Below are positions 30,241-41,474 of a DNA stretch of 64,000 bases, piece after piece (positions within the stretch are counted from its first letter, which is position 1; each line of letters opens with the position of its first letter). A program made the position numbers and the translations under genes. A model generated the notes under the pieces. It did not search any database and was not told the origin of the DNA. It worked only from the letters and a program-made list of their open reading frames with translations. Source of the DNA: Ariolimax columbianus (Eukaryota > Mollusca > Gastropoda > Stylommatophora > Arionidae); assembly GCA_036924085.1 (NCBI GenBank), contig JAVGWX010000011.1:18123264-18187263 (forward strand), read 5' to 3'.

Positions 30241-32446
30241 TGCCCAACATACTTGCGCTCATGAAGTGGGTAGCTACTAACAATCGAATCATGGGTGCAA
30301 TCTTTAGAACGAGGAACAAACACATCAATATACAAATCAACAGACGTCCTTGACAGGCAGGAAAAGGAAGATCTCTCAATTTGAATAGGATACTTCAATG
30401 CTAAAGTGGGAGCAGAGAACCTATATTATAAATATATTATGGGAAAACAAGGAATGAGACAGATGAACGAAAAAGGAGAAATGTTTGCAGAACTATGTGC
30501 GCTACACATAAATGATAATTGGACGAGGCATGTTTCCACATAAAAAGATACGTACGGCAACATGGAGATCTCCAGACCATGTAACGTAAAATCAGATTAA
30601 TCACATCTGTGTCAGTCAAGCGTTCAGAAATACGCTAAAAGGGTGTAAGAGTAAAGCGAGGTGCAGATGTAGCTTCAGATCACCACATGTTGCTGGAGAT
30701 TTTGCAGATCAAACTAAAAAAGTATCCAGTACAGAGCGCAAGGACAACAGGATATAACGTACACTTATTACACCACCAGAAAAAGAAAACAAAATGTAGC
30801 GTAAAGCTTAAAAACAGATGCAAAGTGCTACAAGAGCTATATAAGGATTAAGACATAGGCATTGATAGTATGTGAGGCCAGACTCAAAAGATGTGGAATA
30901 ATACATGTAAAGCAGCTGTGGAATTCAAGAGCAATCAGCACAAAGAATGGATCATATCAGAGACATTACATAAACTAGAAGAAAGGAAGAAGTAGAAAGC
31001 CATACTCAACAATTGCCGAACCTGAGCCCTCAAAGCAGAAGCATTTATTAATTATACTGCTACAGATATATAGGTTAAGACATGTACACGGAAAGGTAAA
31101 CGGGAATATATTGACAAGCTGGCCCAGGAGGCATAAGAGGCAGCAGAGAGAAAGGAAATAAAGATCTCTTCTCATTAACAAAGAAAATAGCCAATATATA
31201 TATATACAGAAAAAAACAATCAAAGATAGAAAATGCAGGATATTGACATCATCGGAAGAACAACTGAAAAGATTGGTTGAGTATTTCATAGAAAGTCTAA
31301 ATAGACCCGCACCACAAGAAACACCAAACATCCTACAGCAGAGGAGACCCTGAACTTTGACGGTAATCCACCATGTAAGATGGAAATGCAAAGGGCCATA
31401 TCCAAAATCAAGAAAAGGAAAGCGGCTGGACCAGATGGAATAGCAGAATACTATATAATGGCAGATATAGACACATTGCAAGGATTGTTCAAGAATAAAT
31501 GGGAATAAGACAGTGTGCCATCAGAATGGAAAGAAGGACATCTGATCAAACTGCCCAATATAGGAGACCTGGCAGATTGCAGCAATTATAGGGGGATTAC
31601 AATGCTGTCGGTGCCAGGCAAGATATTCAACAGAATCATCTTGGATAGATTATAAACTGAAGTAGACAAAAAGTTCAGAGAGGAACAAGCAAGATTTCGC
31701 CAGGGAAGATCATGCACATAATATCATATTACTTCGCCACACATCATAGTAGTACAATGCATTGAATTGTAATCATCCCTATACGCTTATTTTATAGACT
31801 ATGAAAATGCGTTTGACATTGTGGATGGAAGTACTCTATGGCAACCGTTGAGACACTATAGGATACCAGAGAAGTACACAATCCTCATCAAGAATATGTG
31901 CAACGACACCGTTAGTAGAGTGGCACATGAAGGAGTAATGAATGGCAGTTTCGGGGTGCAAACAGGGGTGAGACAATGATGCCTGCTCTCACCTTTCCTG
32001 TTGTTGTTTGTTTTAGATTTTATAATGAAGACATCAATCGAAAGGGAAAAAAAAACCGGTATTCAGTGGACACTATTGTCAGAATTGGAGGACCTGGACT
32101 ACGCAGACGATCTGGCACTTTTGTCACACAGTCAAGGCCAAATGCAAGAGAAACGATAACAAAAACAATCAGTCAAACTGGGACTGCATATCAACATAAA
32201 CAAAAATAAAACCAAGCTCCTTAAACTCAACACTAACAGCAATGAACTAATCATGCTGGAAAGAGAGCAGTTGTAATAAGTGAATACCTATACCATTTTA
32301 ACAGAATAATATACACATCAGGTGGTACAGATGCAAATGTACGGATCAGATTTGGAAAGGCACGAGTGCCATTCCTGACACTGAACAATAAATGGAGATC
32401 CAGATAAATCAAGATTCAAATCAACATTAGAATATTCAACGCAAGT

Positions 32447-32830
32447 GTGTTGCTGTATGAAGCGGAGACATGGAGAACGACCAAGGTCATTCAACAAAGA
32501 GTCCAGTCCTTCGTTAACAGATGCCTACGACGGATAATGAGCATAAAGTGGCGGGACATGGTGAGGAATGACGACTTGCGGCAAAGAAGCCAGCAACAGC
32601 CATTGGGACAACAAACTAAGCGAAGAAAATGGAAGTGGATAGGATATATGCTGCGGAACGTACATTCTAACATAGCAAGACAGGCTCTTACAAGGAATCA
32701 TCAGGAAGAAAGAGAGAGAGGTAAACCCACAAAAACGTGGATAAGAGAATGTGAGAAGGAGCTAACATTACAGAACTATACCTGGAGAGAGGCAGAAAGA
32801 GAAGACCAGGATCGTGCAAGCTGGCGAGAT
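32447..32830 (+). pseudogene. C-terminal region of RTE-like LINE ORF2
   Basis: Ala-Glu-Thr-Trp-Arg-Thr-Thr-Lys, Val-Asn-Arg-Cys-Leu-Arg-Arg-Ile, Lys-Trp-Arg-Asp-Met-Val and Asp-Arg-Ala-Ser-Trp-Arg-Asp-Val-Val-Asp-Gly-Leu. The last segment is the one multiplied in the following 61-bp array. Close relative of the minus-strand copy at 10443-10760. Confidence 0.85.
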
Positions 32831-33395
32831 GTTGTCGATGGTCTAGAGAGAGGCAGAAAGAGAAGACCAGGATCGTGCAAGCTGGCGAGATGTTGTCGAT
32901 GGTCTAGAGAGAGGCAGAAAGAGAAGACCAGGATCGTGCAAGCTGGCTAGATGTTGTCGATGGTCTAGAGAGAGGCAGAAAGAGAAGACCAGGATCGTGC
33001 AAGCTGGCGAGATGTTGTATATGGTCTAGAGAGAGGCAGAAAGAGAAGACCAGGATCGTGCAAGCTGGCGAGATGTTGTCGATGGTCTAGAGAGAGGCAG
33101 AAAGAGAAGACCAGGATCGTGCAAGCTGGCGAGATGTTGTCGATGGTCTAGAGAGAGGCAGACAGCGAAGACCAGGATCGTGCAAGCTGGAGAGATGTTG
33201 TCGATGGTCTAGAGAGAGGCAGAAAGAGAAGACCAGGATCGTGCAAGCTGGCGAGATGTTGTCGATGGTCTAGAGAGAGGCAGAAAGAGCAGACCAGGAT
33301 CGTGCAAGCTGGCGAGATGTTGTCGATGGTCTAGAGAGAGGCAGAAAGAGCAGGCCAGGATCGTGCAAGCTGGCGAGATGTTGTCGATGGTCTAT
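32785..33395. repeat. 61-bp tandem repeat inside a LINE ORF, 10 copies
   Basis: 'ctggcgagatgttg' begins at 32821, 32882, 32943, 33004 and so on to 33370, an exact 61-bp period (unit 'ctggcgagatgttgtcgatg', 'gtctagagagaggcagaaag', 'agaagaccaggatcgtgcaag'). One unit codes the LINE stretch from Arg-Glu-Ala-Glu-Arg-Glu to Asp-Gly-Leu. Since 61 is not a multiple of three, each copy shifts frame. Copies are nearly identical, so expansion is recent relative to the decay of the LINE. Confidence 0.92.
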
Positions 33396-33440
33396 GCACC
33401 GAGAGGAGCGACGTGCTTTGATTGATTGATTGATTGAATT

Positions 33441-34160
33441 TTTACCTCTATACAGCCAGATGAACCACTATGTATAGCTGTACATTACGTTCTGCGATTT
33501 TGTTTCAAAATTAATTTGCATCTGAATATTTGTTTTTAACTTTCCAGAAGTCACAAGATTAGCAAACTGTTGAGAATGCCCCCGTGTCAAAAACCATATC
33601 TGTGACGCAGCCATTCAGTGTGTTTATTCTTATTGTTGACAAATATCAACAGGTCATCTAGGTTCCATCTACAGATACATGAATATTACGGCGAACATCA
33701 GCTGACGCTGTCTCTTCCTCTAATTCGAATACTGTTTCTGCTGCCTTCTTCATAATATCCGTCTGGCAGGAACTAACAGCACTTCATATCCTAACATTTA
33801 TTAGTTTATAGGTACTAGTCAGGACAGATGGGGTAAGATTCATCCCTCCTCAAGATGTCTGCAAGTCTGAATGACCACCACTGACGCAGCTCATACCAAA
33901 AACCGCTCTATTACTGACTGAAAGTACTTGTTAGCTGCTGCTCTTGTTACACTAATTTGGGGATTGGAAGAGAAAAGAGTTGGTTTTTTGTTGTTGCACA
34001 TTTTGTTACTGCATATAAATTTACCACCCAGTTCACCTCATTTGCAGTTAGTTTCATTCTTCATTGTGACAAAATGCACAAATTAGCTGTGAGGCAATCT
34101 GGTGACACATACTTTCCAGGGCAATGTGGCATCTGGAAAAAAACACATACTCATTCCACG
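33441..34160. other. stretch without recognised features
   Basis: Short frames only; no repeats recognised. Confidence 0.35.
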
Positions 34161-34164
34161 ATAA

Positions 34165-36125
34165 GCAGGATTTAGGCAGCACAGATCCACTGAGGACCAG
34201 ATCACTCTCACAGCCCAGGAAAAAGAGGATGCTTACCAGGAGAAAAAACACACTGTAGCGGTTTGGGTGAATTTAAATAAATAATTTGACAATGTGTGGA
34301 AAGAGAGACTTAAAGTAAAGCTCCAAAGAAGTGAAGTTTGTGGAAAAATGTACAAATGGATCAGCCACTACCTCGAAAAAAGAAATGCCAGAGTCCAAGT
34401 ACAAGGGCATATGAACAAAAAGGTGACACTTGAGCAGGGAGTACCCCAAGGGGGAGTACTGTCACCCACACTTTTACTTGTGTATAAACAACATCTCAGA
34501 GAATATACAAAACGAGTCCACAGCTCCATGTTTGCAGACGGTCTGGCTATGTGCCCCTCTGAAAACAATTTCACCGTAGCAAACAATCGGATGTAGCAGA
34601 CCCTAATATCGTTGGAGGAGTGGGCGAACTCATGGCTGGTCAAAATAAACGAGGAAAAAACAACATGTACGATATTCACATTTGATCGGCGCATGACATA
34701 GAAAAGTCAGATCGAGAGAAACCGAATCAGAGCCAGACAAAGAATGGCAATCATGACGATACTTTCTGGCACAAGCTGGGGAGCAGACGAAAGTATACTA
34801 AAGAAACTGTACACTTGAAGAGTTAGACCAGTTCTCGAGTATGCCATTGCGGCATGGATAACAGCAGCAAAGGCGAACTTTGATAAAATTAGCAAAATTT
34901 AAAACCAAGCCATGAGAGTTATAACAGGAGGCATGAAGTCAACGCCAATTGTAGAACTTGAAAATATTACATATCTGCAGTCCATGACCGACAGAAGAGA
35001 CTGCGGAGCCCAGCAGCAAGAAGAGAAACTCAGAAGACTGACAGACCCTCCAATGCATCAGAGACTAAATAGATTTGGAAATTGAAAACTTTGCAATAAT
35101 AGCCAAAGCAAATATGAGCGAAGACCCTATGAACACATTAACAACACCAAAACCCATCCCTACTGTACGCAAACCCACATGGAAACAGCATATCATTCTG
35201 GAGGTGGTAGAAAATATACCAGGTATTGGAAACAAGAACATCCGAACTGAAAAAGAAAGAAGAGACATAACCCTGAGGTACATAACGAAAAACTACCCAA
35301 GCATGGACTGGACCCATGCATACACCGACGGTTCTGTAACGAACACAACACAGAACGGAGGGGCATGGGTATTCCTGGACCTACCAAATGGTAGAAAATA
35401 ACACTGTCAGTAGCAACTGGAAAATACTAACGCAATTTCATAGCGCAGGCAGCGGCACTGAGGGCTGCAGTAGAAGCAATGCTGACAGGCAAAAGAAATG
35501 AAAGCCAGATAGTCATGTTTACAGAAGCCTGGCCGTAGTCACAGCACTAAACAGCCAGAAAAATACTGAACTTAATGATTTAAAAGCAGTACTCTGTTAA
35601 TTGTGCCAGCAGTCCGCACCGAAAAGGGTAGTGGTACAGTGGGTTCTATCCCACTGCAACATCAGAGGCAACGAGGAGGCAGACAGACTGGCAAAAGAAG
35701 GTGCAAGACTACCACAACCAGATTCCAGTGTGACCTACGAAGAGTCAAAAAGGCTTATTAGAGCTAGATACATGACCAAATGGGAAACATAACATACTGG
35801 CTACACCAAAAACGATGTCTATTACCAGTTGAACAGAAGAGAGCAGGTCGTGGTCTTCAGACTTCGCACTGGCCACAATAGACTCAATTACCACCTATTC
35901 AACAAATTGAAGATAGGGGGCACTGACGAATGTCCGTGTGGTACCGGGAAAATGACCGCTGAACATTTGCTGCAAAACTGCCCGACATACGAGGATCAAA
36001 GATAGCAGATGTGGCCATCACCAGTGGCAACACTAGACAAGCTCAATGGCAGTGTCGACAGCCTCAGGGTGACGGCTGCTTTTTTTTAAAACATTAAGGT
36101 TGATGTCTGACTGCGTACGATGAAG
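34165..36125 (+). mobile_element. I/Nimb-like LINE, 5'-truncated copy 2
   Basis: Starts within the RT at Gln-His-Arg-Ser-Thr-Glu-Asp-Gln (about 34175), then Val-Thr-Leu-Glu-Gln-Gly-Val-Pro-Gln-Gly-Gly-Val-Leu-Ser-Pro (34420-34470), Phe-Ala-Asp-Gly (34531-34542; second catalytic Asp changed to Gly), thumb, RNase H (Tyr-Thr-Asp-Gly-Ser at 35320; Gly-Asn-Glu-Glu-Ala-Asp-Arg at 35669), the Cys-Pro-Cys knuckle (about 35930) and the end 'gactgcgtacgatgaagaag'. Same family as 20701-24084, opposite strand. Frameshifts at 35400 and 35530. Confidence 0.88.
35075..35792 (+). pseudogene. RNase H region of I-like LINE copy 2
   Basis: Frame 35075-35401 carries Asp-Trp-Thr-His-Ala-Tyr-Thr-Asp-Gly-Ser; the middle Glu/Asp part is frameshifted; frame 35601-35792 carries His-Cys-Asn-Ile-Arg-Gly-Asn-Glu-Glu-Ala-Asp-Arg-Leu-Ala-Lys. 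The Trp codon in Val-Gln-Trp-Val shows that the TAG at about 21196 in copy 1 is a private mutation. Confidence 0.8.
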
Positions 36126-36422
36126 AAGAACAACCGATGTACGCTTCTCTCATTGCATCTGTCCGCTCGTTTGGTCTCTTCAAGAAATGAGTGTATTCGT
36201 CATAATACTATCAGGACTAGTAAAACGTTGACACTTTCTTTCCTTGTTTATTTAGAATGATTTTAGATTAAGTTGTAAGGTGCGATGTAACTGGATAATT
36301 GTCCCTCTCCTACAAGATAGAGCACTTTGTCACAGATCGGTAACTGAGTGGTGGGAAGTGTGAAGTGATGTGAAGTAAAAGGTGTGGCACAGTGCACGGT
36401 GTTGGAACCAATGTTGTTCTTG

Positions 36423-36423
<1 letters not shown>

Positions 36424-36477
<54 letters not shown>

Positions 36478-36478
36478 C
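36424..36478. repeat. (TA)n microsatellite
   Basis: About 55 bp of alternating ta with one g, at the 5' junction of the CR1 that follows. Confidence 0.95.
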
Positions 36479-37184
36479 GATGTGGACATTGATATCGGAT
36501 CCATAATTGCAAAATTCGCTGATGACACTAACAAAATGCTGTAGTGTCTCATCTAAAGCATAAGTGGTTATATTAATGTCGGTTTTAGATAACATTCGAA
36601 AATGGTATGTGAGCTGGAAAATAGAGTTTAAAGTAGATAAATGTACAGTCAACCACATGGGTACCCATGTAATCCCATGTAATCCAATATGGAACATAAT
36701 AGCAAAATAGGTGAAAATGCAGTGAAAAAGGCAAATGCAATGTTAGGTAGGATAAAAAGAAATATTAAATGTAGGGGTCAAAAAGTGATCGTCAACCTGT
36801 ATAACATGATACTGAGACTTAGATGTGACTATTGAGTGCAGTTGGTGAGTCCTCATCGTAAAGGAGATATAAACATGCTAGAAAGGATACAAAAAAGAGC
36901 GACAAATCTGATAGTTGGATTCCAGAATTACAGTTATAGTGTCTAGAAAAGTGAAGAGTTTGAGGTGACCAGACGAGTTATAATGTAATCCTGGTGTTTA
37001 CTCACGGACAGTCTGTGTCCTATGCCAGGGAATCAAATATCGTGTAAGTTACTCTTTAACATTGTTCAATACTACCATCGTTATTTACAACACAAACCAT
37101 TTCTTTCAGAAATTTTATTTTTTTCATAATATTTCCATTTCTCATCTTGTCTAGTAATAGTACAGCGTGATTGGTGTGTTTGAT

Positions 37185-37300
37185 ATCAGAAGTATGACAA
37201 GAATAGAACCACTGCCTCACATATAGAATTATGTACGAGGTGACTAACTGTGTGACATGTCATAACTGCGGCCTTGGTTAGGTGGTTTGTTAGGAGCAGC
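37185..37300 (+). repeat. dispersed repeat family C, copy 2
   Basis: 'gaatagaaccactgcctcac', 'gaggtgactaactgtgtgacatgtcataactgcggcc' and 'ggttaggtggtttgttag' match 53510-53605 and the reverse of 6690-6800. Confidence 0.55.
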
Positions 37301-37369
37301 TGTTGGAATCTATTGACGTACGGTCTTGGTGCGGTTGAGGCTGAACCACCCGCAGCTAATTCTCGGGAG

Positions 37370-37920
37370 ATCTTTGTATTCATCAATGGAGCTAGGTAGC
37401 CCCTGAAGAAGTCTTCGGCACACACCATTGATATGATAGGGGTTTTAACATAGACGGATAAATGCTCAACCATCTTAGTTTTGCAGATGACATAGTCATC
37501 ATTAGCCACATCATCAGGCACATCATCACCCACATCATCAGCCACATCATCAGTCACATCATCAGGCACATCATCAACCACATCATCAGTCACATCATGA
37601 GGCACATCAGCAACCACATCATGAGCCACCTCATCAGCCACATCATCAACCACATCATCAGCCACATCATCAGCCACATCATCAACCACATCATCAACCA
37701 CATCATCAGCCATATCATCAGCCACATCATCAACCACATCATAAACCACATTATCAGCCACATCATAAGCAACATCATCAACCATATCATCAGCCAGATA
37801 ATCAGTCACAACATCTGCCACATCATCAGGGAAGCTGAGCAATGCTGAATGAGCTCAAAATGCAAGCGAGGCAGATAGTCTAAAAATAAATAGACTAAAT
37901 ACACTATGCAGGCTGAACAG
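37370..37920 (+). mobile_element. LINE RT fragment carrying a 12-bp array
   Basis: 37437-37500 reads Gly-Phe-Asn-Ile-Asp-Gly then Leu-Asn-His-Leu-Ser-Phe-Ala-Asp-Asp-Ile-Val-Ile-Ile-Ser, the RT active-site segment (Phe-Ala-Asp-Asp intact at about 37483-37494). After the array, 37835-37870 reads Ala-Met-Leu-Asn-Glu-Leu-Lys-Met, which normally follows the active site by about 10-12 residues. The array has thus replaced or expanded that short linker. Confidence 0.7.
37497..37830. repeat. 12-bp minisatellite (CACATCATCAGC)
   Basis: About 28 units of 12 bp, 'cacatcatcagc' with aacc/ggca/gtca variants. No frame holds a stop, which gives a 218-codon minus-strand frame (Asp-Asp-Val-Ala repeats) and plus-strand Ser-His-Ile-Ile repeats. 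These are not credible genes. The first unit grades into the RT sequence 'gtcatcattagccacatcat'. Confidence 0.92.
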
Positions 37921-39252
37921 TTTCTGTCCCTGCAAACATATAGTACTTTCAACTGATTCCGTCTAAGCATTAATTCGTACATTTACTTGAGACAAGAACA
38001 TTGAATACAGGTTTATAATATAATCAAAGGGAAAGACCAATTAAACTACAGCACGTTTTAAAAAAAAATTAAACCACCAACAAGAATAAGAAGGTCTAGA
38101 TATAAATTAACTAAAGAAAGGTTCAGTATAAATATTAGTAATATCTTTTTTTTTACTTAGAGGGTGGGGAATGCTTGGAATGCATTGCCACATAAAATAG
38201 TAGATGCAAGCACAATTAATGCATTTACGAATGTATTGAATGCGAATGGCGTTAAGAGAAATGAGATGTAAATAAAACTGGTTGTATACGGGCTATGTAG
38301 AGTTTTCTATACCAGTATAAATACGTTATGCTGTGTTAATTAAATTGTTATTTATTAATGTACATTCGTGCTTAAGTAATGTGTTTGTTTAAATCTATCT
38401 TTTCTACTTCTGATATATTTTCTATATTGCATTGCAAACATATCAACTACTAATGGACCACACTGAAATGTGTATATGAATCTCTACAAATTGAAAGTAC
38501 ATAAGTTCATAGCCTCATCAACGTTCTCCTAGATCTGATTTAGGATATAATTTTGCTGTCAATATCCATCTCCTCCTCTACTCCTCACATCATGATCTGT
38601 TATTGTTCTAAAACGTTGGTATCTATCAGATCTCAGGATTAGAATGGACTCTGCCATGTCCTCATTGGGCAGTTGATATATGATATAGTTACTCGTTATA
38701 CAGTCAGACATGGTCATAGACAACCGGACTTTCTGAGACGATGTACACTTTTGTAATCTTGTTAGCTTACTTTTACGTATTACGGTAACAACAGTGTGAC
38801 AAATAGTGGGATTTAGTTTTTGACCTAATGTCAGTCTGTTCTGCTGTGTTAAAAACCGAAGTCATTGCATTTCAGGCAGAACCATAGGTACTATATTAAT
38901 CAATGAGAAGAATATAAGACGTGATGGTTTCTACAGCTCGATGGATCAGCGCACTCATGCTCTGTCCCCTTAAGCCCTTTTCTTTGCTGGATCCGCTTAT
39001 AATTTCAAAACGTTGCAATCTCCAATTATTATAGAGACATTTATTCAACTATATGCGAACACGAACACGAACACACGCGATTTGAACGTTTGGTATAGTC
39101 ATTGACTGGAACTCCGGTAATCAATCAGACAGATCAATGGGTGACGTCATGTCGCCAGAGGATGTCCTTTTGTTCTGTAGTCCATCTTACCGACCATTAG
39201 AAAGTGACATCCCTCGTCCTTTCGGATTTCTGTTTTGAATTTTCATTTACAT

Positions 39253-39311
39253 TTTAGTTAGTTAGTTAGTTAGTTAGTTGGTTGGTTGGTTGGTTGGTTG
39301 GTTTGTTAGTT
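39253..39311. repeat. (GTTA)n/(GGTT)n microsatellite
   Basis: Compound tetranucleotide run next to the right end of block B. Confidence 0.95.
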
Positions 39312-39349
39312 GCCCATCGCACAGACGATGACGATAGCGTCATATATAA

Positions 39350-40175
39350 TTATTCAGATGTGACTTCATGTGACTGTAAAGTCTGATCTGAGCGTGACAA
39401 ATTGATTCGTGAATAGCATTTTTAATTCGGCACTCTTGGATTTTTTCCTTTCGTGCAGATTGCTTTTCCTGCGCCTCTGTAATGGCCCTCTGCTCAGCGG
39501 CGCAAGCATCGTGTGACGGCACTTCGCCATACTGAGCGGTTCGGAGCAAGTAACTCCCAGTCATGAATGCCAATGGATAAACTATTCAATGAAACTTTAA
39601 GAGTGTCTTAGTAACGTTACCCCCCCCCCCCCCCTCCCTCCTGCGAGCGCTGTCCTGTCCTGAGCTCTCCGTACAACAGTAATGTAGAGAAGCGCTCATT
39701 TGACATGCGAGTAACATGCTCTGTCCATCTGATCTGGGCTCTCTGCAGGATCGTATATATGCATTAGATTCTTGCCTTGCTGAGCATTACAGAGTTGGGC
39801 ACTCTGTCCTGCCACCCAGTACTGAGCAGTCTGCGGAGAAATTTTACATGGGACGGGTTAAGTTTCTTGACATGATTGCTATACACTGTCCATGTTGTGC
39901 ATGCGTATGTAATGATGGTTAGCACAACATCACGATGCACATTTATCTTTGTGGCAACACAAATTTCCTGAAGGTCCCAAACGTTGTCTCATAGTATTCC
40001 TAAAGCAGCACTCTCATTGGAAATTCTGCTGTGGATCTCAGAGTCCATATTTCTATCTTTGACGAGGGTACTACGAAGGTAAACTTTAACTTCGTTTAGG
40101 CGATGTCCCTGAACAGTGACATTTGGTTCGTTTTAGGGCTTTCAGGGCGTTTTTTTTATGTTGACCGTAAGATCA
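39350..40175 (-). mobile_element. LINE 3' fragment (family of 13598-14330)
   Basis: The minus strand from about 40165 reads Asp-Leu-Thr-Val-Asn-Ile-Lys-Lys-Thr, Val-Tyr-Leu-Arg-Ser-Thr-Leu, Tyr-Ala-Cys-Thr-Thr-Trp-Thr-Val-Tyr, Phe-Leu-Arg-Arg-Leu-Leu, Trp-Gln-Asp-Arg-Val-Pro-Asn and Arg-Ala-Gln-Ile-Arg-Trp-Thr-Glu-His-Val. A later frame (39573-39340) ends in Ile-Arg-Leu-Tyr-Ser-His-Met-Lys-Ser-His, like the C-terminal finger of such LINEs. A poly(C) run interrupts it at about 39611-39625. Confidence 0.75.
39611..39625. repeat. poly(C) tract
   Basis: Run of about 15 cytosines inside the LINE fragment. Confidence 0.9.
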
Positions 40176-40179
40176 AACA

Positions 40180-41470
40180 TGTGTATTAGTATTATAACTG
40201 CAGGTGGCTTCATTATTTTGGAAGGTACGGCTCTTGGGTGTCCAGTCTACAGGTTTGTCCCAGTTGCCTACCGAACATTATTATGTCTACATTCTCCCTT
40301 TGCTCGTAACCGATAAGCAGCCATTGTGTGAGGTTGTGCTACCGGCCGTTTCCTATTATCAGCTCTAGTAGGTGTGTCAAGGTCGATGGTACAATAATCT
40401 GTCTTCATTAAATCTACATACATCTGATGGTTCAAAGTACAATACCGTGACATAATTACTACGGGTAAACTGTTTAAGTCCATAGAGTACTAGATCTTAC
40501 GAAAACAAATCTTACTTTATGGTTGTTTTATTTCTAAATCATGAACTTTTGGTTGTCCCTCTGTACTTGTAACATGGCCATGCTATTCTGTATTACATTG
40601 TGTCTAGACTAACATTTAATCTGTAGAAAGAGCACACTAGAGTCGCAATCTCTTGGACATGTGCCCGAGATCATCCGGCGTCCGGCAAAGATGTTCTTAC
40701 CGAGACGTTGTTCTACCACGCGGCATGGACTTGATCCTCGATCCACTGAAGATGTGCACCGAGTAATCACCATTGGACAGCATCGTTTGGCAGACCGTGG
40801 CTACACATATGGCTTTATTATATGAGGCACTTCCAGACCCAGGATCAGATAAATCCAGGAGAGCGCCTAGAAGACATTGCATCTAGATTAGGGCTTCACA
40901 TGTTATGTAAAAGAAAAAACCAGGAAACAAAAATATGGCTACCATCACACAATGCCATAAATTATTTTTGATGGCAACTATGTCAACTCCCTTGATAATT
41001 CCAATGACATAAGCAGTAACAATACTCCGACGACCGTATCGATCGGGGAAACATTGAAAAAGACTTCTTCATTCGCATCCAGAGGATGCATGTGTGTGAT
41101 CATGGTATAGCGACCTCTACCAGTGGTATTTAATAAGTTGCGTCATGATGACCTTATAAACTTTACTTAACTTCCTATCCTTGATTCTTGACAATGACAA
41201 GTTAGAACTTGCCTTTCTTCAAGATCGTAAAGTCAATCGTCAAGTTTATTTCTCAAAAGGGGGCTAGAAGGATATTCTTATCGTGCTCCCTAGAGGAACA
41301 TGACCTGATCACTTCTAGGTAAGCCCACTTCGAACCCCTGACTCTGTCACAATTATTTTTGATGGGTCATATACACTTGGCTAAAATGAGGAATACATTT
41401 TTGACTGAATGTGGAAACTAACTATTACTTTTCCATTATGTTTTTTTTTTTTTTTTTAAATTTCTAAATA
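40180..41470. other. stretch without recognised features
   Basis: Short frames only. 40640-40790 is richer in CpG than its surroundings, but no motif or repeat partner was found. A poly(T) run lies at 41441-41457. Confidence 0.35.
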
Positions 41471-41474
41471 CGTC

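Larger units (their letters stand above)
29885..33440 (+). mobile_element. RTE-like LINE, near full length, inactive
   Basis: Plus strand with many frameshifts: endonuclease start Lys-Ile-Ala-Thr-Trp-Asn-Val-Arg-Thr-Met-Tyr (30068-30100), Trp-Arg-Ser-Pro-Asp-His near 30565, RT Lys-Ala-Ala-Gly-Pro-Asp-Gly-Ile (31420-31443), Asn-Tyr-Arg-Gly-Ile (31584-31600), Tyr-Ala-Asp-Asp (32100-32111), post-RT Arg-Lys-Trp-Lys-Trp-Ile-Gly-Tyr-Met-Leu-Arg (32620-32655) and a final Cys-Thr-Glu-Arg-Ser-Asp-Val-Leu-stop (33394-33420) with an (ATTG)n tail. This is the group whose ORF2 is often annotated as craniofacial development protein 2-like. A 61-bp repeat fills the 3' end of the ORF. Confidence 0.9.
36480..38350 (+). 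mobile_element. CR1/L2-like LINE split by a ~1-kb composite insert
   Basis: The 5' part (36480-36975) reads Ile-Ile-Ala-Lys-Phe-Ala-Asp-Asp-Thr-Asn-Lys at about 36503 and Ala-Met-Leu-Gly-Arg-Ile-Lys-Arg-Asn-Ile-Lys at 36739. The 3' part (38007-38350) resumes with 'acaggtttataatataatcaa' and ends with 'tactttt' replaced tail 'gtataaatacgtta'. In uninterrupted copies 'gaggtgacaatacaggtttataa' is continuous, so about 36975-38006 is inserted sequence. Confidence 0.75.
36135..39250. repeat. duplicated segment, block B (interrupted)
   Basis: Counterpart of 25505-27570; homologous parts 36135-36330, 38500-38715 and 38995-39250. A CR1 with its own nested inserts (36424-38350) separates the first two. 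The coding-like frames of block A are broken here. Confidence 0.65.

Noticed and set aside
37186..37842. 218-codon minus-strand frame rich in Asp-Asp-Val-Ala
   Set aside because: It is the translation of a 12-bp tandem repeat with no stops in several frames; overlapping frames are equally open, and a LINE RT sequence borders it.
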